NCBI GenBank assembly: GCA_023666275.1
Contig: JAMPCJ010000001.1
Span: 186,001 to 250,000 of the forward strand
Source: Treponema brennaborense
GTDB taxonomy: Bacteria; Spirochaetota; Spirochaetia; Treponematales; Treponemataceae
Direction: 5' to 3'
Length of the DNA stretch: 64,000 bases
Part shown: positions 52,427 to 61,322 of the stretch, piece by piece
Layout: each line of letters starts with the position of its first letter
Numbering within the stretch: the first letter of the stretch is position 1
The notes under the pieces: model-generated
Database searches by the model: none
What the model was told of the DNA's origin: nothing
The model's input: only the letters and a program-made list of their open reading frames with translations
Translations under genes and position numbers: made by a program

Positions 52427-52633
52427 TCATTTCGTTTTCCGAAAATAATCCTTGAATATCAATTTCGGCAGTACAAGCCAATTACAGCCACTTTCAAGGA
52501 GCACAAAGCTCCCGTCAATGACATCGCCCTTGTAATTCCATACTTCGCCTTTCTTAATTTGCAGCTTTGTCCCTTGAACACCGGATTGTCTATAAACACC
52601 AAAGTGCTCGCTTTCTTTGCACTTATATTTCAT
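52427..52633 (-). CDS. Small hypothetical protein, paralogue of 48455-48673
   Basis: 68 residues from ATG 52633, with GAGGAAACGG upstream; overlaps the stop of the DUF3310 remnant by four bases. It resembles the 72-residue product at 48455 throughout (HFGVY, GTKLQIKKGE, KDYF). Function unknown. Confidence 0.65.
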   Translation of the reverse strand: MKYKCKESEHFGVYRQSGVQGTKLQIKKGEVWNYKGDVIDGSFVLLESGCNWLVLPKLIFKDYFRKTK

Positions 52634-53261
52634 TCCGTTTCCTCGTTCAAAAATGCAATAACATCTTCTCTCTTCCCATTTGTTACTTCTTTGTATTTCG
52701 CCATATACCAGTCGGATTTTTTTATATCCTCTTCGCCGTTCTTTTTTGCCGCGCGGTAGCGGTACTTCCATGTATTCAGCAGACAGAAGTTTTTTACCGC
52801 ATCGCACCGAACACAAGCATCATTTCGTCAATACATTCCATTGCACCTTCGCGCGTATAATGTTCCGGACGGTTTATATTGTCGACAGAGGCAGAAGCGC
52901 ACGCACTGACGTTTGTTTCTTCCGGCGAGAAAGTTGTTGCTTTTTCAATATGAAACGCATATACGAGCTTGTCGATTTTCAAGTCCGTGTCCTTGCCGTC
53001 CAGAACTGCGATTTGATTTATTTGTGCCGTCGTACATTTCTTCGTAAGACCGAGGCGGAGGATGCAAGGTTTCTGAAAAGGAATCAAAACCCCGTTTTTC
53101 TTCTGTAGCTCATCTACGGCTTTCCCCAAACCGAGTTCATTTTCAATCTGTACACTCCAATACGGCTTGACTTCGCGGTAATCAATCAGCATTCCGCCAC
53201 AGCAAATGTTTTCGTACTGTTCTTTTTTTAACGGAAACGTCAGCATTTTTTCTCTCCTCAT
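52630..53261 (-). pseudogene. ASCH-like plus DUF3310 protein, frameshifted
   Basis: The first frame (53261 to 52794, 155 aa) starts with an ASCH-like domain (MLTFPLKKEQYENICCGG, then EVKPYW). It then enters DUF3310 at RPEHYTREGAMECIDEMMLVFG and stops. The rest (AVKNFCLLNTWKYRYRAAKKNG to AFLNEETE) continues in the -1 frame to 52630. Together they make an intact ASCH-DUF3310 fusion, so one indel at about 52795-52808 split it. No slippery heptamer is seen, so decay or a sequencing error is more likely than programmed shifting. Confidence 0.8.
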
Positions 53262-53267
53262 ACTTTC

Positions 53268-53411
53268 TCATAACGGCAGTTCGCACTGTTTCGGCGCCGC
53301 TGCTGCTTTATGCGCTTCTATTGCTTCATCGATTAGCTGTTCAAACTCTTTTGCTTCACGAAGTGCACCGTCACTTCTTGTTCTGAAATATTTTTTCTGT
53401 GCCGTGCGCAT
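53268..53411 (-). CDS. Small phage-type protein, start uncertain
   Basis: 47 residues from ATG 53411: MRTAQKKYFRTRSDGALREA then a charged helix. The family normally has ~12 more N-terminal residues. The frame is open upstream for 10 codons (ELGAIFFLAVST) but has no ATG, so the start may be lost. It is homologous to 62628-62816. Confidence 0.55.
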   Translation of the reverse strand: MRTAQKKYFRTRSDGALREAKEFEQLIDEAIEAHKAAAAPKQCELPL

Positions 53412-53447
53412 CGTGCTTACAGCCAGAAAAAAAATCGCTCCAAGTTC

Positions 53448-53579
53448 TTATCTCCATACGCTATCCTTTGTTTGCTTCTTTTCATTATCGCTGATAAAAA
53501 AGGTTAATATTCCGCAAAGCCCACAGAGTAAGCCATACACACAAAAAATTATTGCACCAACCATTTCAAAAATTTTCAT
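53448..53579 (-). CDS. Small membrane protein (43 aa)
   Basis: ATG 53579 overlaps the MazG-like stop (ATGA). One membrane segment (VGAIIFCVYGLLCGLCGILTFF) then a short charged tail. Translational coupling supports a real gene; function unknown. Confidence 0.6.
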   Translation of the reverse strand: MKIFEMVGAIIFCVYGLLCGLCGILTFFISDNEKKQTKDSVWR

Positions 53580-53908
53580 ATCGTTTTATCCGCATCTATA
53601 ATGCGTTTCTTGTTTTTCTCCAAACACTGCTGCAATGCTTTTTCCATATTGATTACCGGTTCTTTTGCTCCTATTATCAAGACGCAGGTAATTATGTCGG
53701 CAAGCTCCCCTGCGAAATCCTTATACAGTATTTCTCTTTTTTCTGTATTTTCTTCAAACTCGTAAGCATCATACGCATTCATTGCTTCCACTACTTCGGT
53801 TGCACAGTGTTTTAGTAAATTAAGAGCTTGCACACCTACACCGTCTTTTTGAGCACGTACACAAGAAACAGAATACGCTTTATATGCTAATTCATTTAAA
53901 TCAATCAT
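53576..53908 (-). CDS. MazG-like nucleotide pyrophosphohydrolase
   Basis: 110 residues from ATG 53908. HCATEVVEAMNAYDA and FAGELADIITCVLI carry the acidic residues of the four-helix MazG fold. MazG-type enzymes hydrolyse NTPs or (in phages) reduce ppGpp. This is the intact paralogue of the degraded copy at 47986. Confidence 0.75.
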   Translation of the reverse strand: MIDLNELAYKAYSVSCVRAQKDGVGVQALNLLKHCATEVVEAMNAYDAYEFEENTEKREILYKDFAGELADIITCVLIIGAKEPVINMEKALQQCLEKNKKRIIDADKTI

Positions 53909-53923
53909 TTTCTTCCTGCGCCT

Positions 53924-54049
53924 CTATCCTTGTCTTGTGTGCTTAATGCAATTGAAAATGCAGTCCAAGACGGAGGCGAGTTGTATATCACCATTTTGTT
54001 CTTTCCACCGTTCTATTTCTGCCTTCAATTCTTTCAAGTCGTCGTTCAT
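53924..54049 (-). CDS. Small hypothetical protein (41 aa)
   Basis: ATG 54049, MNDDLKELKAEIERWKEQNG then a Cys/Ile-rich helix. The preceding GGGGTAGAAA is a possible ribosome-binding site. Helical; function unknown. Confidence 0.5.
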   Translation of the reverse strand: MNDDLKELKAEIERWKEQNGDIQLASVLDCIFNCIKHTRQG

Positions 54050-54073
54050 TTTTCTACCCCTTCATTTTCACTG

Positions 54074-54250
54074 TTAAAACGGCAAGACAAAATTCAACTG
54101 TCTTGCAATGTAATACGGACAATTCGCAGGACGAGGATGGCGGCATCCGTATATCTTGCAATCCTTTTCTGCCTTGCTATACGTTCCGCAATATTTCTCA
54201 CACTGCGCCTTTTCATTCCGAAGTTTTGCTCGCAATTTCTCTCTCGTCAT
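54074..54250 (-). CDS. Small cysteine-rich protein
   Basis: 58 residues from ATG 54250 with CAGGAG nine bases upstream. Five cysteines in QCEKYCGTY, KDCKIYGCRH and ANCPYY suggest metal binding. A longer frame upstream is rejected on the ribosome-binding site. Confidence 0.6.
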   Translation of the reverse strand: MTREKLRAKLRNEKAQCEKYCGTYSKAEKDCKIYGCRHPRPANCPYYIARQLNFVLPF

Positions 54251-54302
54251 TTTCTTCGCTCCTGCATTCAGTCGGCTTTGCATTTTTAAGTGCATTACAA
54301 AT

Positions 54303-55340
54303 TCACAAAAAAAAGTCTTCGTCTTCATTTTCAGAGTTATTAAATTCTTTGAGAATGTTTTCATTGTCCGCAGGAACTGCAAGTTTCGATGCAATTTCAC
54401 TGAAAGTAAAATCAGAGAAAATTTCATCGTTCTCGATTTCTTCAGCGCTGTTATATATCCCGTCTTTTATTGCGGAAATAATTTTGCCGTAAATTCGAGA
54501 AGCGCCCTCTGAAAAGCCTTTTTTGAAGCCGTCGGCAAATCCGTCTTTGTAGCGTTCAATCATGCGTTTGTCGCTTTCGGTTTCGGCGGGCGCATTGTAC
54601 TGTTCGCTCATGTCGCGGCTGCGCACAAATATTTCCCGAGGATTTTCCGCAGTTTCTTCCAGCGCGTCGGAAATGTCCTCAAAATCTTCTATGCCGGAAT
54701 CTTCCGCACGTTCGTCGATGCGCTTTTTTGATTTTGCCTTCGACTCCTTATAAGCTTTGTGTACAGATTTTTCGCCTGAATCAATTTTTGCAAGTGTTTC
54801 TTCGTCTGCGTTTTTTGCGACCGAAATTGCTTCCGCAACGGTTCTCGGTGAAACACCCAACACTTCCGCAATCGCCTCTGATTTTTTCCCACTCGTGTTT
54901 TTGATAAACTCCGTTCCCAAAAGTTTTGAGACATTACGCAGCAATTCTGCGCTTTCGAGATTACGGCGGTTAACCTGTAATCCCAAAGCATATTTGTATG
55001 CTTCGTCAAAATTCTCAAACTTATGTTCGAAATACGGAACGGTGTTCAGCCCCGCGTTTTTTGCCGCCTGCAGCCTTGTATATCCGTCAATCAGATAATT
55101 GTGGCTTGTGCCGTCTTCTTCTTTCTTCACCCAGATATGCAGCGGTTGTGAAGCATCGAAAGAATTTTCTTTTATTGAATCGGTAATACGCTCCAAAAGT
55201 TCATTTTCAATTTTGAACAAAGACCGGAAATCTTCATGCGCTTCGATTTGTTCGATTAAAATCGATTTTGAAAGCTTTAGCCCGCCGTCGGCGAAGGGCG
55301 CTTTCCCGCCCAGTTTTTCTAATGTTATTTGCCTTGCCAT
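54303..55340 (-). CDS. parB: ParB-type partition protein
   Basis: 345 residues from ATG 55340, overlapping the parA stop by one base. The ParB N-terminal domain has the YLIDGYTRLQAAKNAG box (about residues 82-97). The helix-turn-helix region is SEAIAEVLGVSPRTVAEAISVAK (about 153-175). The C-terminal part is acidic. ParB binds centromere-like sites and, with ParA, segregates plasmids or excised ICEs. No parS-like array was spotted. Confidence 0.88.
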   Translation of the reverse strand: MARQITLEKLGGKAPFADGGLKLSKSILIEQIEAHEDFRSLFKIENELLERITDSIKENSFDASQPLHIWVKKEEDGTSHNYLIDGYTRLQAAKNAGLNTVPYFEHKFENFDEAYKYALGLQVNRRNLESAELLRNVSKLLGTEFIKNTSGKKSEAIAEVLGVSPRTVAEAISVAKNADEETLAKIDSGEKSVHKAYKESKAKSKKRIDERAEDSGIEDFEDISDALEETAENPREIFVRSRDMSEQYNAPAETESDKRMIERYKDGFADGFKKGFSEGASRIYGKIISAIKDGIYNSAEEIENDEIFSDFTFSEIASKLAVPADNENILKEFNNSENEDEDFFL

Positions 55341-56137
55341 TAAAATTTCTCCACGGAAAATATTTCATTCCCATTCTCATCTTTTTTTACTTCTGTCTGT
55401 GTGATTAAATCCGCAAAATGGTTGAATGCGACAGCCAGACGCTGACTTCCGATAAGACGCGAATGAACGCTTACTTTTTCGTCTGTCTGCGTGTACTTGA
55501 TTATTGCGGGAGTTTTCGGGATTTGGATGTCTTTTAAAATATTCGAAAATTCTCTTTCAAAAATTCTTGCGAATTGCGACTGAACCGAAGCCGCGAACAG
55601 CGCGTGGTTTTCCTGCCAGAAACTGTAAAAGATGAACCACTTGTCGACTTGTTCAGGCAATTCATCGTAAAGATGCGACCGCAGAAAGCGTGATGTCGTG
55701 AGATTGAAAAAATCAAGCTGAACGGGCGTGAAAATGTAATCCGCCGCATAAAGCGCATTCATCACGAGATTATCGTATGTCGGCGCGGTATCAATGATGA
55801 TGAAATCATAAGTATCGACGGGCAATGTTTTTTTCAGTGCGTGGTAATCAATCGATCGGATGTCGAAAAGCCGCAGGGACGACGGCACGATGTCAATATT
55901 CTCAATTCGTGACTTTACCGTGCAGCCCTCTATCGTCCTGTGAGTAAGAGCCTCGGCGACGTTCTGCGTCGGAAACTCGTTGGCAATGCCCATGCAATAA
56001 TAAATTGTTGATGAATTATTCGTGTCCATGTCAAAAAACAGGACTTTGAATCCGCGCGCTGCCAAATTGTTGGCAAGTAAAACGGCGTCCGTCGATTTTC
56101 CGACCCCGCCTTTCATGCTTGAAAAAGTGATAACCAT
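55340..56137 (-). CDS. parA: ParA-type partition ATPase
   Basis: 265 residues, ATG 56137 behind AAAAGGAAG. The deviant Walker A is KGGVGKST (9-16); FFDMDTNNSSTIYYC and DFIIIDTAPTYDN are the other ATPase motifs. It has no N-terminal HTH, so it is a type Ib/soj-like ParA. First gene of the parAB pair. Confidence 0.93.
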   Translation of the reverse strand: MVITFSSMKGGVGKSTDAVLLANNLAARGFKVLFFDMDTNNSSTIYYCMGIANEFPTQNVAEALTHRTIEGCTVKSRIENIDIVPSSLRLFDIRSIDYHALKKTLPVDTYDFIIIDTAPTYDNLVMNALYAADYIFTPVQLDFFNLTTSRFLRSHLYDELPEQVDKWFIFYSFWQENHALFAASVQSQFARIFEREFSNILKDIQIPKTPAIIKYTQTDEKVSVHSRLIGSQRLAVAFNHFADLITQTEVKKDENGNEIFSVEKF

Positions 56138-56170
56138 AATACTTCCTTTTCCAAAACTCGACAGAAAATC

Positions 56171-56182
56171 CGCCCGCCCAAT
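56171..56182 (+). other. GCCYGCCCAA box in an inverted-repeat setting
   Basis: CCGCCCGCCCAA lies between CGACAGAAAAT (56159-56169) and ATTTTCTCTGTCG (56191-56203), an imperfect inverted repeat. It is on the opposite strand to parA, unlike the other three copies, and close to the prophage boundary. Confidence 0.5.
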
Positions 56183-56226
56183 TGGTGAATTTTCTCTGTC
56201 GAATCTTGAAAATCAGTTTAAAATAA

Positions 56227-56273
56227 AAAAGACGGCTTTTATCGAAACGGGAAATTTCAATAAGCCGTCTTTT
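56227..56273. terminator. Bidirectional terminator at the phage end
   Basis: A 12-bp outer stem AAAAGACGGCTT / AAGCCGTCTTTT with an extended, imperfect inner stem. A and T runs on both sides fit termination of the prophage minus-strand operon. Confidence 0.85.
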
Positions 56274-56290
56274 CTTAGCCGCAAAAGCGA

Positions 56291-57550
56291 CTATGCAAAA
56301 CCCCGTTTCAATACCTTGCACAGTCGTTCTTCAGACAAGACGAAAAAATCTCGTGCTGTCCTAATAGCGAAATTATCACGAAATGCTGACACAATTGTTT
56401 CCACTACTTGAATATCAAGATAACTTGTATCACGCGCGCCGTCGGTGTTTTCCGTGTAACTTGTAACCGCGCGTTCAATCAGCACCGTTCCCACCGTATC
56501 AAGACGGTAGGTACAAATGCCGTTATTGAGCATTGTATCTCTGTCGTTGAAATCAAACTCGTCTGCTTCCAATCCCTCGACTTCAAGGTCGGTGGTGTTT
56601 GCGGCAGGGTCATCGGCAAGGCGGCGAGAAAGCACCGCGCACCAAGCGGCAGCCCACACGCATGGAAGCGCAGGGGCATTTCCGCGCGGAACAAGAAGAA
56701 TATGCGGACTATTCACAGTGCTTGCTGCTTTGAGCATTGTTTCGTCCGTGGAAACATCGCCGAGTTCGCCCGAAAGTGCGATGAAGCATCGCCCGCCAAT
56801 TTGACGAATCGCGGTATAGCGGTCTTTCAGTTCGGCGGCAATCGCTTTTAGGCTTTGCACGTCAGAGAATTCGCTTGCAAGATAGTGATAGCGAACTGCA
56901 CCGAGTTTTTCCAGCGGAGCTGCAAGATCGGGAACAAGTGTCCCTTTTATAACCGTTCCTGCGGTAATCGTCACTCCCGAAGAAAGAGATGCAAGCGTTA
57001 CGCGCACGGCGTTGCTTGATTCTCCCTTTACCGCGGCAGAAAAAGAAACCGAAACAGAGTTCTCTTCTTCAATAACTTCCGCCTCGACCGGAAAATTGTC
57101 GCTTCCGTTTACTGCTGCCGTAATTGCGCTTGCGACTTCTTTTGCTGTGGCTTCCGTTTTTACGGCAGCGGAAACCGAATCCCCGTTCACCGTAATGCTA
57201 ACAGATCCAGCCGCCGCATTGTTCGCGATAACAGCAAAACTCTGCGTCCACTTTGTTCCCGCACTCGGTTCTGCAATCGGCAGCACCCACAGTTCTTCGG
57301 TAGTGTTGCGCGAAAGAAATTCAGCCGCCATAATCGCGGCGGGGCTTCCGTTCCCGAACAAAACTTTTGCCTTGTCTGTGCTCCGCACTTGCACAGCCTT
57401 TCCCGCAGCTGCCGTTCCCGACGCTGCCATCGTGCCGATTATCAGGGCTTTTTTTACGTCGCTCACGCTTCCCGCAAGCGAATTGTCGATTTCCTGATAC
57501 TGACCGGGAATAAGCAGTGCATCAGGAATTTCAGTGAATGGAATTGCCAT
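56291..57550 (-). CDS. Mu-like tail sheath protein, C-terminally truncated
   Basis: 419 residues from ATG 57550 (MAIPFTEIPDALLIPGQY). KKALIIGTM, the SITVNGDS strands and DTSYLDIQVVETIVSAFRDNFAIRT match the Mu gpL sheath. Mu gpL is nearly 500 residues. Here the conserved C-terminal ~70-90 residues are replaced by ARDFFVLSEERLCKVLKRGFA, so the end was lost at a deletion joint around 56300-56360. No tail tube, tape measure or baseplate genes follow. Confidence 0.85.
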   Translation of the reverse strand: MAIPFTEIPDALLIPGQYQEIDNSLAGSVSDVKKALIIGTMAASGTAAAGKAVQVRSTDKAKVLFGNGSPAAIMAAEFLSRNTTEELWVLPIAEPSAGTKWTQSFAVIANNAAAGSVSITVNGDSVSAAVKTEATAKEVASAITAAVNGSDNFPVEAEVIEEENSVSVSFSAAVKGESSNAVRVTLASLSSGVTITAGTVIKGTLVPDLAAPLEKLGAVRYHYLASEFSDVQSLKAIAAELKDRYTAIRQIGGRCFIALSGELGDVSTDETMLKAASTVNSPHILLVPRGNAPALPCVWAAAWCAVLSRRLADDPAANTTDLEVEGLEADEFDFNDRDTMLNNGICTYRLDTVGTVLIERAVTSYTENTDGARDTSYLDIQVVETIVSAFRDNFAIRTARDFFVLSEERLCKVLKRGFA

Positions 57551-58105
57551 TTAGTTCTCCATATTTATTTTTTCTTCAACCGACAGGCTGCCCATTTCTG
57601 CGCAGCCGTCCGCGCCTTCAAAGTTTTCAAGTTCGTCGCCGAGCGCAATACAGCCGTCATCGAGTTGTGCTGCGCGATTGTACCAGCTCCAAGAAACAGC
57701 CCACATCGAAATATTGATTTGATCGAGCGTTCCCCTGTACAGGTTTTCAGCCGCAATATCCGTTACTTCTGTTGCATTGTACTTCGACTTAGCGGGGATG
57801 CTTCTGATAACAGGGATTAAAAGCGATGTCATCTTCAAGCCTTCGTCATAGAGCGTGTCCGCGTTGCTGGCGCGGCAGAGTACCCAACTGACAAAGCGGC
57901 ACTCCGCGTTATCGGTTCCCCCGCCGTCGCGAATTTCCATAAGCGACGTGAGAATTGCGGGAGCTTTTGTGGCAAGCCGCCGTATTTCCGCCTCGGTGAA
58001 CTGCCCCGCATGTGCTTCGACTTTAACTTTTTTGTGCTTCGCAAAAGCCGATTCGATAAGGCAGACTGCTTCGTTCCGAATGTCCAGGTAACTGTACCTG
58101 CTCAT
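57551..58105 (-). CDS. Mu gp37/gp38-like tail protein
   Basis: 184 residues from ATG 58105, overlapping the next gene by four bases. RNEAVCLIESAFAKHKKVKVEA and the layout between the morphogenesis protein and the sheath suit a Mu gp37-like (DUF1834-type) tail-terminator or neck protein. Assignment is mainly from position. Confidence 0.6.
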   Translation of the reverse strand: MSRYSYLDIRNEAVCLIESAFAKHKKVKVEAHAGQFTEAEIRRLATKAPAILTSLMEIRDGGGTDNAECRFVSWVLCRASNADTLYDEGLKMTSLLIPVIRSIPAKSKYNATEVTDIAAENLYRGTLDQINISMWAVSWSWYNRAAQLDDGCIALGDELENFEGADGCAEMGSLSVEEKINMEN

Positions 58106-58563
58106 TTTCCTATCCTTGCAAGAAATCCATTTATAATTCCGATAATGTCTGACTTGTTTTCTGCACTCAATCCGAGATACGGACGGGCAGAAATATTTTT
58201 TTCTTTCCAGCCAAGTTGATGTACGGTTGCATAGATTTTTGTTGCGCCGACAAGCACTTTCCAGGAATCCGGCTGTGATTCGATGCTGTCAAGCAAGCTG
58301 CCCGAACGGTAAAGAAGTCCTTTTCTAGGATCGTCTGAACCGAATTTTTTGCGGTAGTAGTATTTCGTGGAATCGGCAAGATCTTTCCAAGTGTCGCCGT
58401 CAGGCGTTGTTTTGGTTTCAAAACGTTCTTTTGTCTGCGTTTCCATTTCAACGCCGATATCGGTGAGCAGTTGTTTTCGATCAGCCGGTTTCAGTGCCAT
58501 ATTGTTGAGGCGTGAGCATAAAGCCCGCAGCTCGTCATCTTGAATCGTTACAAGTGCCGCCAT
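58102..58563 (-). CDS. Phage virion morphogenesis protein (Mu gpG-like)
   Basis: 153 residues. LLTDIGVEMETQTKERFETKTTPDGDTWKDLADST is the hallmark of the family ('...RF-----PdG--W--L...'). HQLGWKEKNISARPYLGLS follows. Needed for tail completion or head-tail joining. The start overlaps the previous stop. Confidence 0.85.
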   Translation of the reverse strand: MAALVTIQDDELRALCSRLNNMALKPADRKQLLTDIGVEMETQTKERFETKTTPDGDTWKDLADSTKYYYRKKFGSDDPRKGLLYRSGSLLDSIESQPDSWKVLVGATKIYATVHQLGWKEKNISARPYLGLSAENKSDIIGIINGFLARIGK

Positions 58564-59003
58564 TAGAAAATCCGTCCTTTTTTGAAAAAACGAGTTTCGG
58601 GAATTCCGTTTTTCCCGTCAGCTTCCACGACAAAGCTTTCCTGCAAGCCGGGACCGGAAAGACCGCCTTTGTATTCCTTGTCGATTTTCTCGATAAGGCA
58701 CATTGTCGTTCTGAACCACTCGCGTTCGTCCTCGGCTGACAAGACTGTGTCCGACAGCCGATGGAGAGCGATGTCCTTGCAGAAGCTTAAAATCGCCAGT
58801 TCGAACTGCGGCGGAATTACCTCGCGGATGTCGCCTGTTTCTTCGTCAAGGAGCCACGGCAGTTGTGCGACGATAATTCCTGTCGCTTCTTGGAGTGCGA
58901 TTTCCACACGCTCCCTGTCGATTCCGTTCCCGTCAGCAGCAAGCGGGAGCGAGGCGGGCGGAAGCCGTTTTTCCAGTTCTGCCGCAGTCAGAAGCGACTT
59001 CAT
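58563..59003 (-). CDS. Mu gp36-like (DUF1320) head-tail protein
   Basis: 146 residues. LQEATGIIVAQLPWLLDEE and LSFCKDIALHRL match gp36/DUF1320 proteins, which sit between head and tail. The stop overlaps the next start by one base. Confidence 0.78.
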   Translation of the reverse strand: MKSLLTAAELEKRLPPASLPLAADGNGIDRERVEIALQEATGIIVAQLPWLLDEETGDIREVIPPQFELAILSFCKDIALHRLSDTVLSAEDEREWFRTTMCLIEKIDKEYKGGLSGPGLQESFVVEADGKNGIPETRFFKKGRIF

Positions 59004-59362
59004 TTTTCTTCCTTGACTTCAATCCATTTGTCAGCCTTGAGTTTTTCGACAATTTCGGCAGGAACTTCGTATTCTGCAAAAGTCTTTGTGATCGTAAGCC
59101 CGCAACGATGATAGTGCAGCGTGTTGCTCTTGTGCTTCAAGATCAGTTTTACTTTCTTTCCCGCCATAACTCCCTCTGCGGACTTGTCGCCACCGCCTTC
59201 AGCCTGTTCTTGTTCTTCCGCAGCGATTTTCGGCGTTTGTTCAGCTGTTTCGTGCGCGGAATTTTCCGAAGATTCGTTGTCGACGTTTTCAGCTGTCGTT
59301 TCTTTCGCCTGTGATTCGGGAAGTTTTTCTTCCGTTGATTTGTTCTTATTCGTTGTCGCCAT
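59000..59362 (-). CDS. Mu gp35-like head-associated protein
   Basis: 120 residues. An acidic, disordered N-terminal half is followed by a small domain (KHKSNTLHYHRCGLTITK, then KLKADKWIEVKEEK) like the HI1506/gp35 proteins found after the major head gene. Confidence 0.7.
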   Translation of the reverse strand: MATTNKNKSTEEKLPESQAKETTAENVDNESSENSAHETAEQTPKIAAEEQEQAEGGGDKSAEGVMAGKKVKLILKHKSNTLHYHRCGLTITKTFAEYEVPAEIVEKLKADKWIEVKEEK

Positions 59363-59371
59363 AATTGCTCC

Positions 59372-60295
59372 TTATGCAAGCCATTGATTGACGATAAGTT
59401 CAACCGCATGGTAATTGATGTTGCCTTCGCCGTTTTCGAGCGTCAGGCGTTCCAAGATTTTCTTTGCGTCCGCTTCAAGACTCGGCGGCACAACAAGCGC
59501 AGTCGGTCTGATGCCAATCGGGTCGCCGCCGTCGCGCTTGAAACTTTGTGCCTGTGCAAGTGCCGCGGCGAAATTGTCCGCAGTGAGAGCCGCTTTCGAA
59601 GCTACCGCCTGCTGCCACAAGCCGTAGCCGAAATTCCCGCGCCAACGGATCCCGTACTGATACAGATCTTTGGTGAATACGGTGTCGTTCTTTGTGTCGG
59701 TAATAGATTCTATTTCCATTCCCGTGCGCTGCTGAAGTATGAACGGTTTGATCGGACGGTTCAAAGAAACCAAGTACCAAGCTGCGCTGTTGTCGGAATC
59801 ACTCTTTTTGTAGATATTGGAAACAAGAGTTTTTGTTCCCGTTCCGTCGGGATTTTCGAAGACGGGGTGTTCTTCATCGAAGAAGTTCTGTCCGTCATAG
59901 CACAGCGACTCAAAACCGTTTTTGAGCAACGCTGCAACTTTGCGGTCAAGGAAGTCGTTCGCTTCCTGCCCCATGCTCTGTGCAATTACCGAATACTGAC
60001 CGAGATTGTCGTCTTCTATGTCGGCGCGGTCTACGCCAAGCGTAGCTTCGAACTTCTTGTTTTCAATCGCGTAACTTGATTCTGACATCGACTTGACGAT
60101 ACGCTCGCCGACCCATTCGCGCATCTGCGGGAACTTTGAGAGCCAGCCGTATGTATTGGAGTTGCTTGCGGACACGACTTCTGTTGCAAGCTTTTTGTAC
60201 AAGGAATTTGCGTTCGCGTTTTGGAACGCAATCTTGAATTCCCCACGAACAGTTGTACGGAGATTGTTAAGTGTCGCACTTGAAATGATAGCCAT
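59372..60295 (-). CDS. Mu gpT-like major head subunit
   Basis: 307 residues from ATG 60295, one base overlapping the protease remnant. TYGWLSKFPQMREWVGERI and the FFDEEHPV stretch are typical of gpT. Length is as expected. Structural, forms the capsid shell. Confidence 0.9.
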   Translation of the reverse strand: MAIISSATLNNLRTTVRGEFKIAFQNANANSLYKKLATEVVSASNSNTYGWLSKFPQMREWVGERIVKSMSESSYAIENKKFEATLGVDRADIEDDNLGQYSVIAQSMGQEANDFLDRKVAALLKNGFESLCYDGQNFFDEEHPVFENPDGTGTKTLVSNIYKKSDSDNSAAWYLVSLNRPIKPFILQQRTGMEIESITDTKNDTVFTKDLYQYGIRWRGNFGYGLWQQAVASKAALTADNFAAALAQAQSFKRDGGDPIGIRPTALVVPPSLEADAKKILERLTLENGEGNINYHAVELIVNQWLA

Positions 60296-61276
60296 TATTC
60301 ACCTGCCTCTTTGATTTTTTTCCAATCTTCTAATGAATAGCCCATAGAAGATGCCCATTTTTTTTCTTCTGCATTCAGTTCTGCGTAATTTGGTTCCGGC
60401 GCGGAACTTTCGGGAACTTGCCCTTCGTCGAAAATTTTTGGTGTCTTCGTCATAATTTTTTCAAACTTGTCGAAGCCGTCCTGTGTTGCGCAAAGCGTAA
60501 GATACTCATCCTTGCTTGCGGGGGGCAATCTTGCCGTCTTTCACCGCCTGTTCAACGGCTGCAGTTGCTTTTGCCTTGAGAGCAGCCGCATTTATCTGCG
60601 CAAGTTGTTTTTCTGCCTTTTCCGCGCGTTCCTGCATTGCGTTCAAGTCGGCTCTCGGTGCGTATGCGGCAAGGTCTACTTGTCCGTTCTTTGTGCCGTT
60701 CGTCCCCGCATTTTTAAGCGAAGCAACTGCGGCAAGAACCTCGTCATTCGTTGCGGTTTCAGGCAAGCCCAAAGCTGCACACAATTCTTTGTCCATATTT
60801 TTCTCCTCCGCAGGTTCGTCCTGCGTTGCATTTAATGCCGGATTTGCAAGGTTCGGAGTGTTCGTTAATGCCGCCCGCAAAATCTCCGTAATTTCCTTTT
60901 TTTCGTTGCACATGAATACAGGGCTGATAAATCGGTACTCCTTGTTTGAAAGTGCTTCTTTTCCCCGCGCATTCCACTCCACATTCGCCCAGATAGAGCC
61001 GTCGCTTTCTGCCGTGAGGTTCGAAAACCAACCGACTGCGGGAGACGGTCTGCCTTGAGGAGCGGCAAGGTCTGTGGAGTGGTTTTCATCGATACACCAT
61101 TTCCTTGCGTGGCCGCTTGCATTCATCCGTGAACAAAAAGCCGTAGCATCGGAGAGTGTCCAGCGCCGACCGTCCGCGCCTTTGATTTCCTTTCCTGCGG
61201 GCAGGATTTGGATTCGTTCAGGGATACTCCCGTCGGCTGAGTTCAGACATAAAAAAAGGCTGTCAGTAATTTTCAT
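60295..61276 (-). pseudogene. Mu gpI/Z-like protease-scaffold, frameshifted
   Basis: First frame: ATG 61276 to a stop at 60506 (256 aa), with the protease pattern LFLCLNSADGSIPERIQILPAG and WCIDENHSTDLA. The C-terminus (ASKDEYLTLCAT to KKIKEAGE) continues in another frame to 60295. The break is a run of six C's on the coding strand (60520-60525 plus strand), where five would restore the frame. A 10-bp inverted repeat with one mismatch (61258-61267 / 61277-61286) straddles the start codon and could be an operator. Confidence 0.82.
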
Positions 61277-61322
61277 ACTGTCAGCCTATCTTATTTTTCC
61301 GGCACGAATATTTTAACCGCTG

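Noticed and set aside
52794-52808. Programmed -1 frameshift in the DUF3310 gene
   Set aside because: No X-XXY-YYZ slippery heptamer before the stop and no clear downstream structure; a simple indel is more likely.
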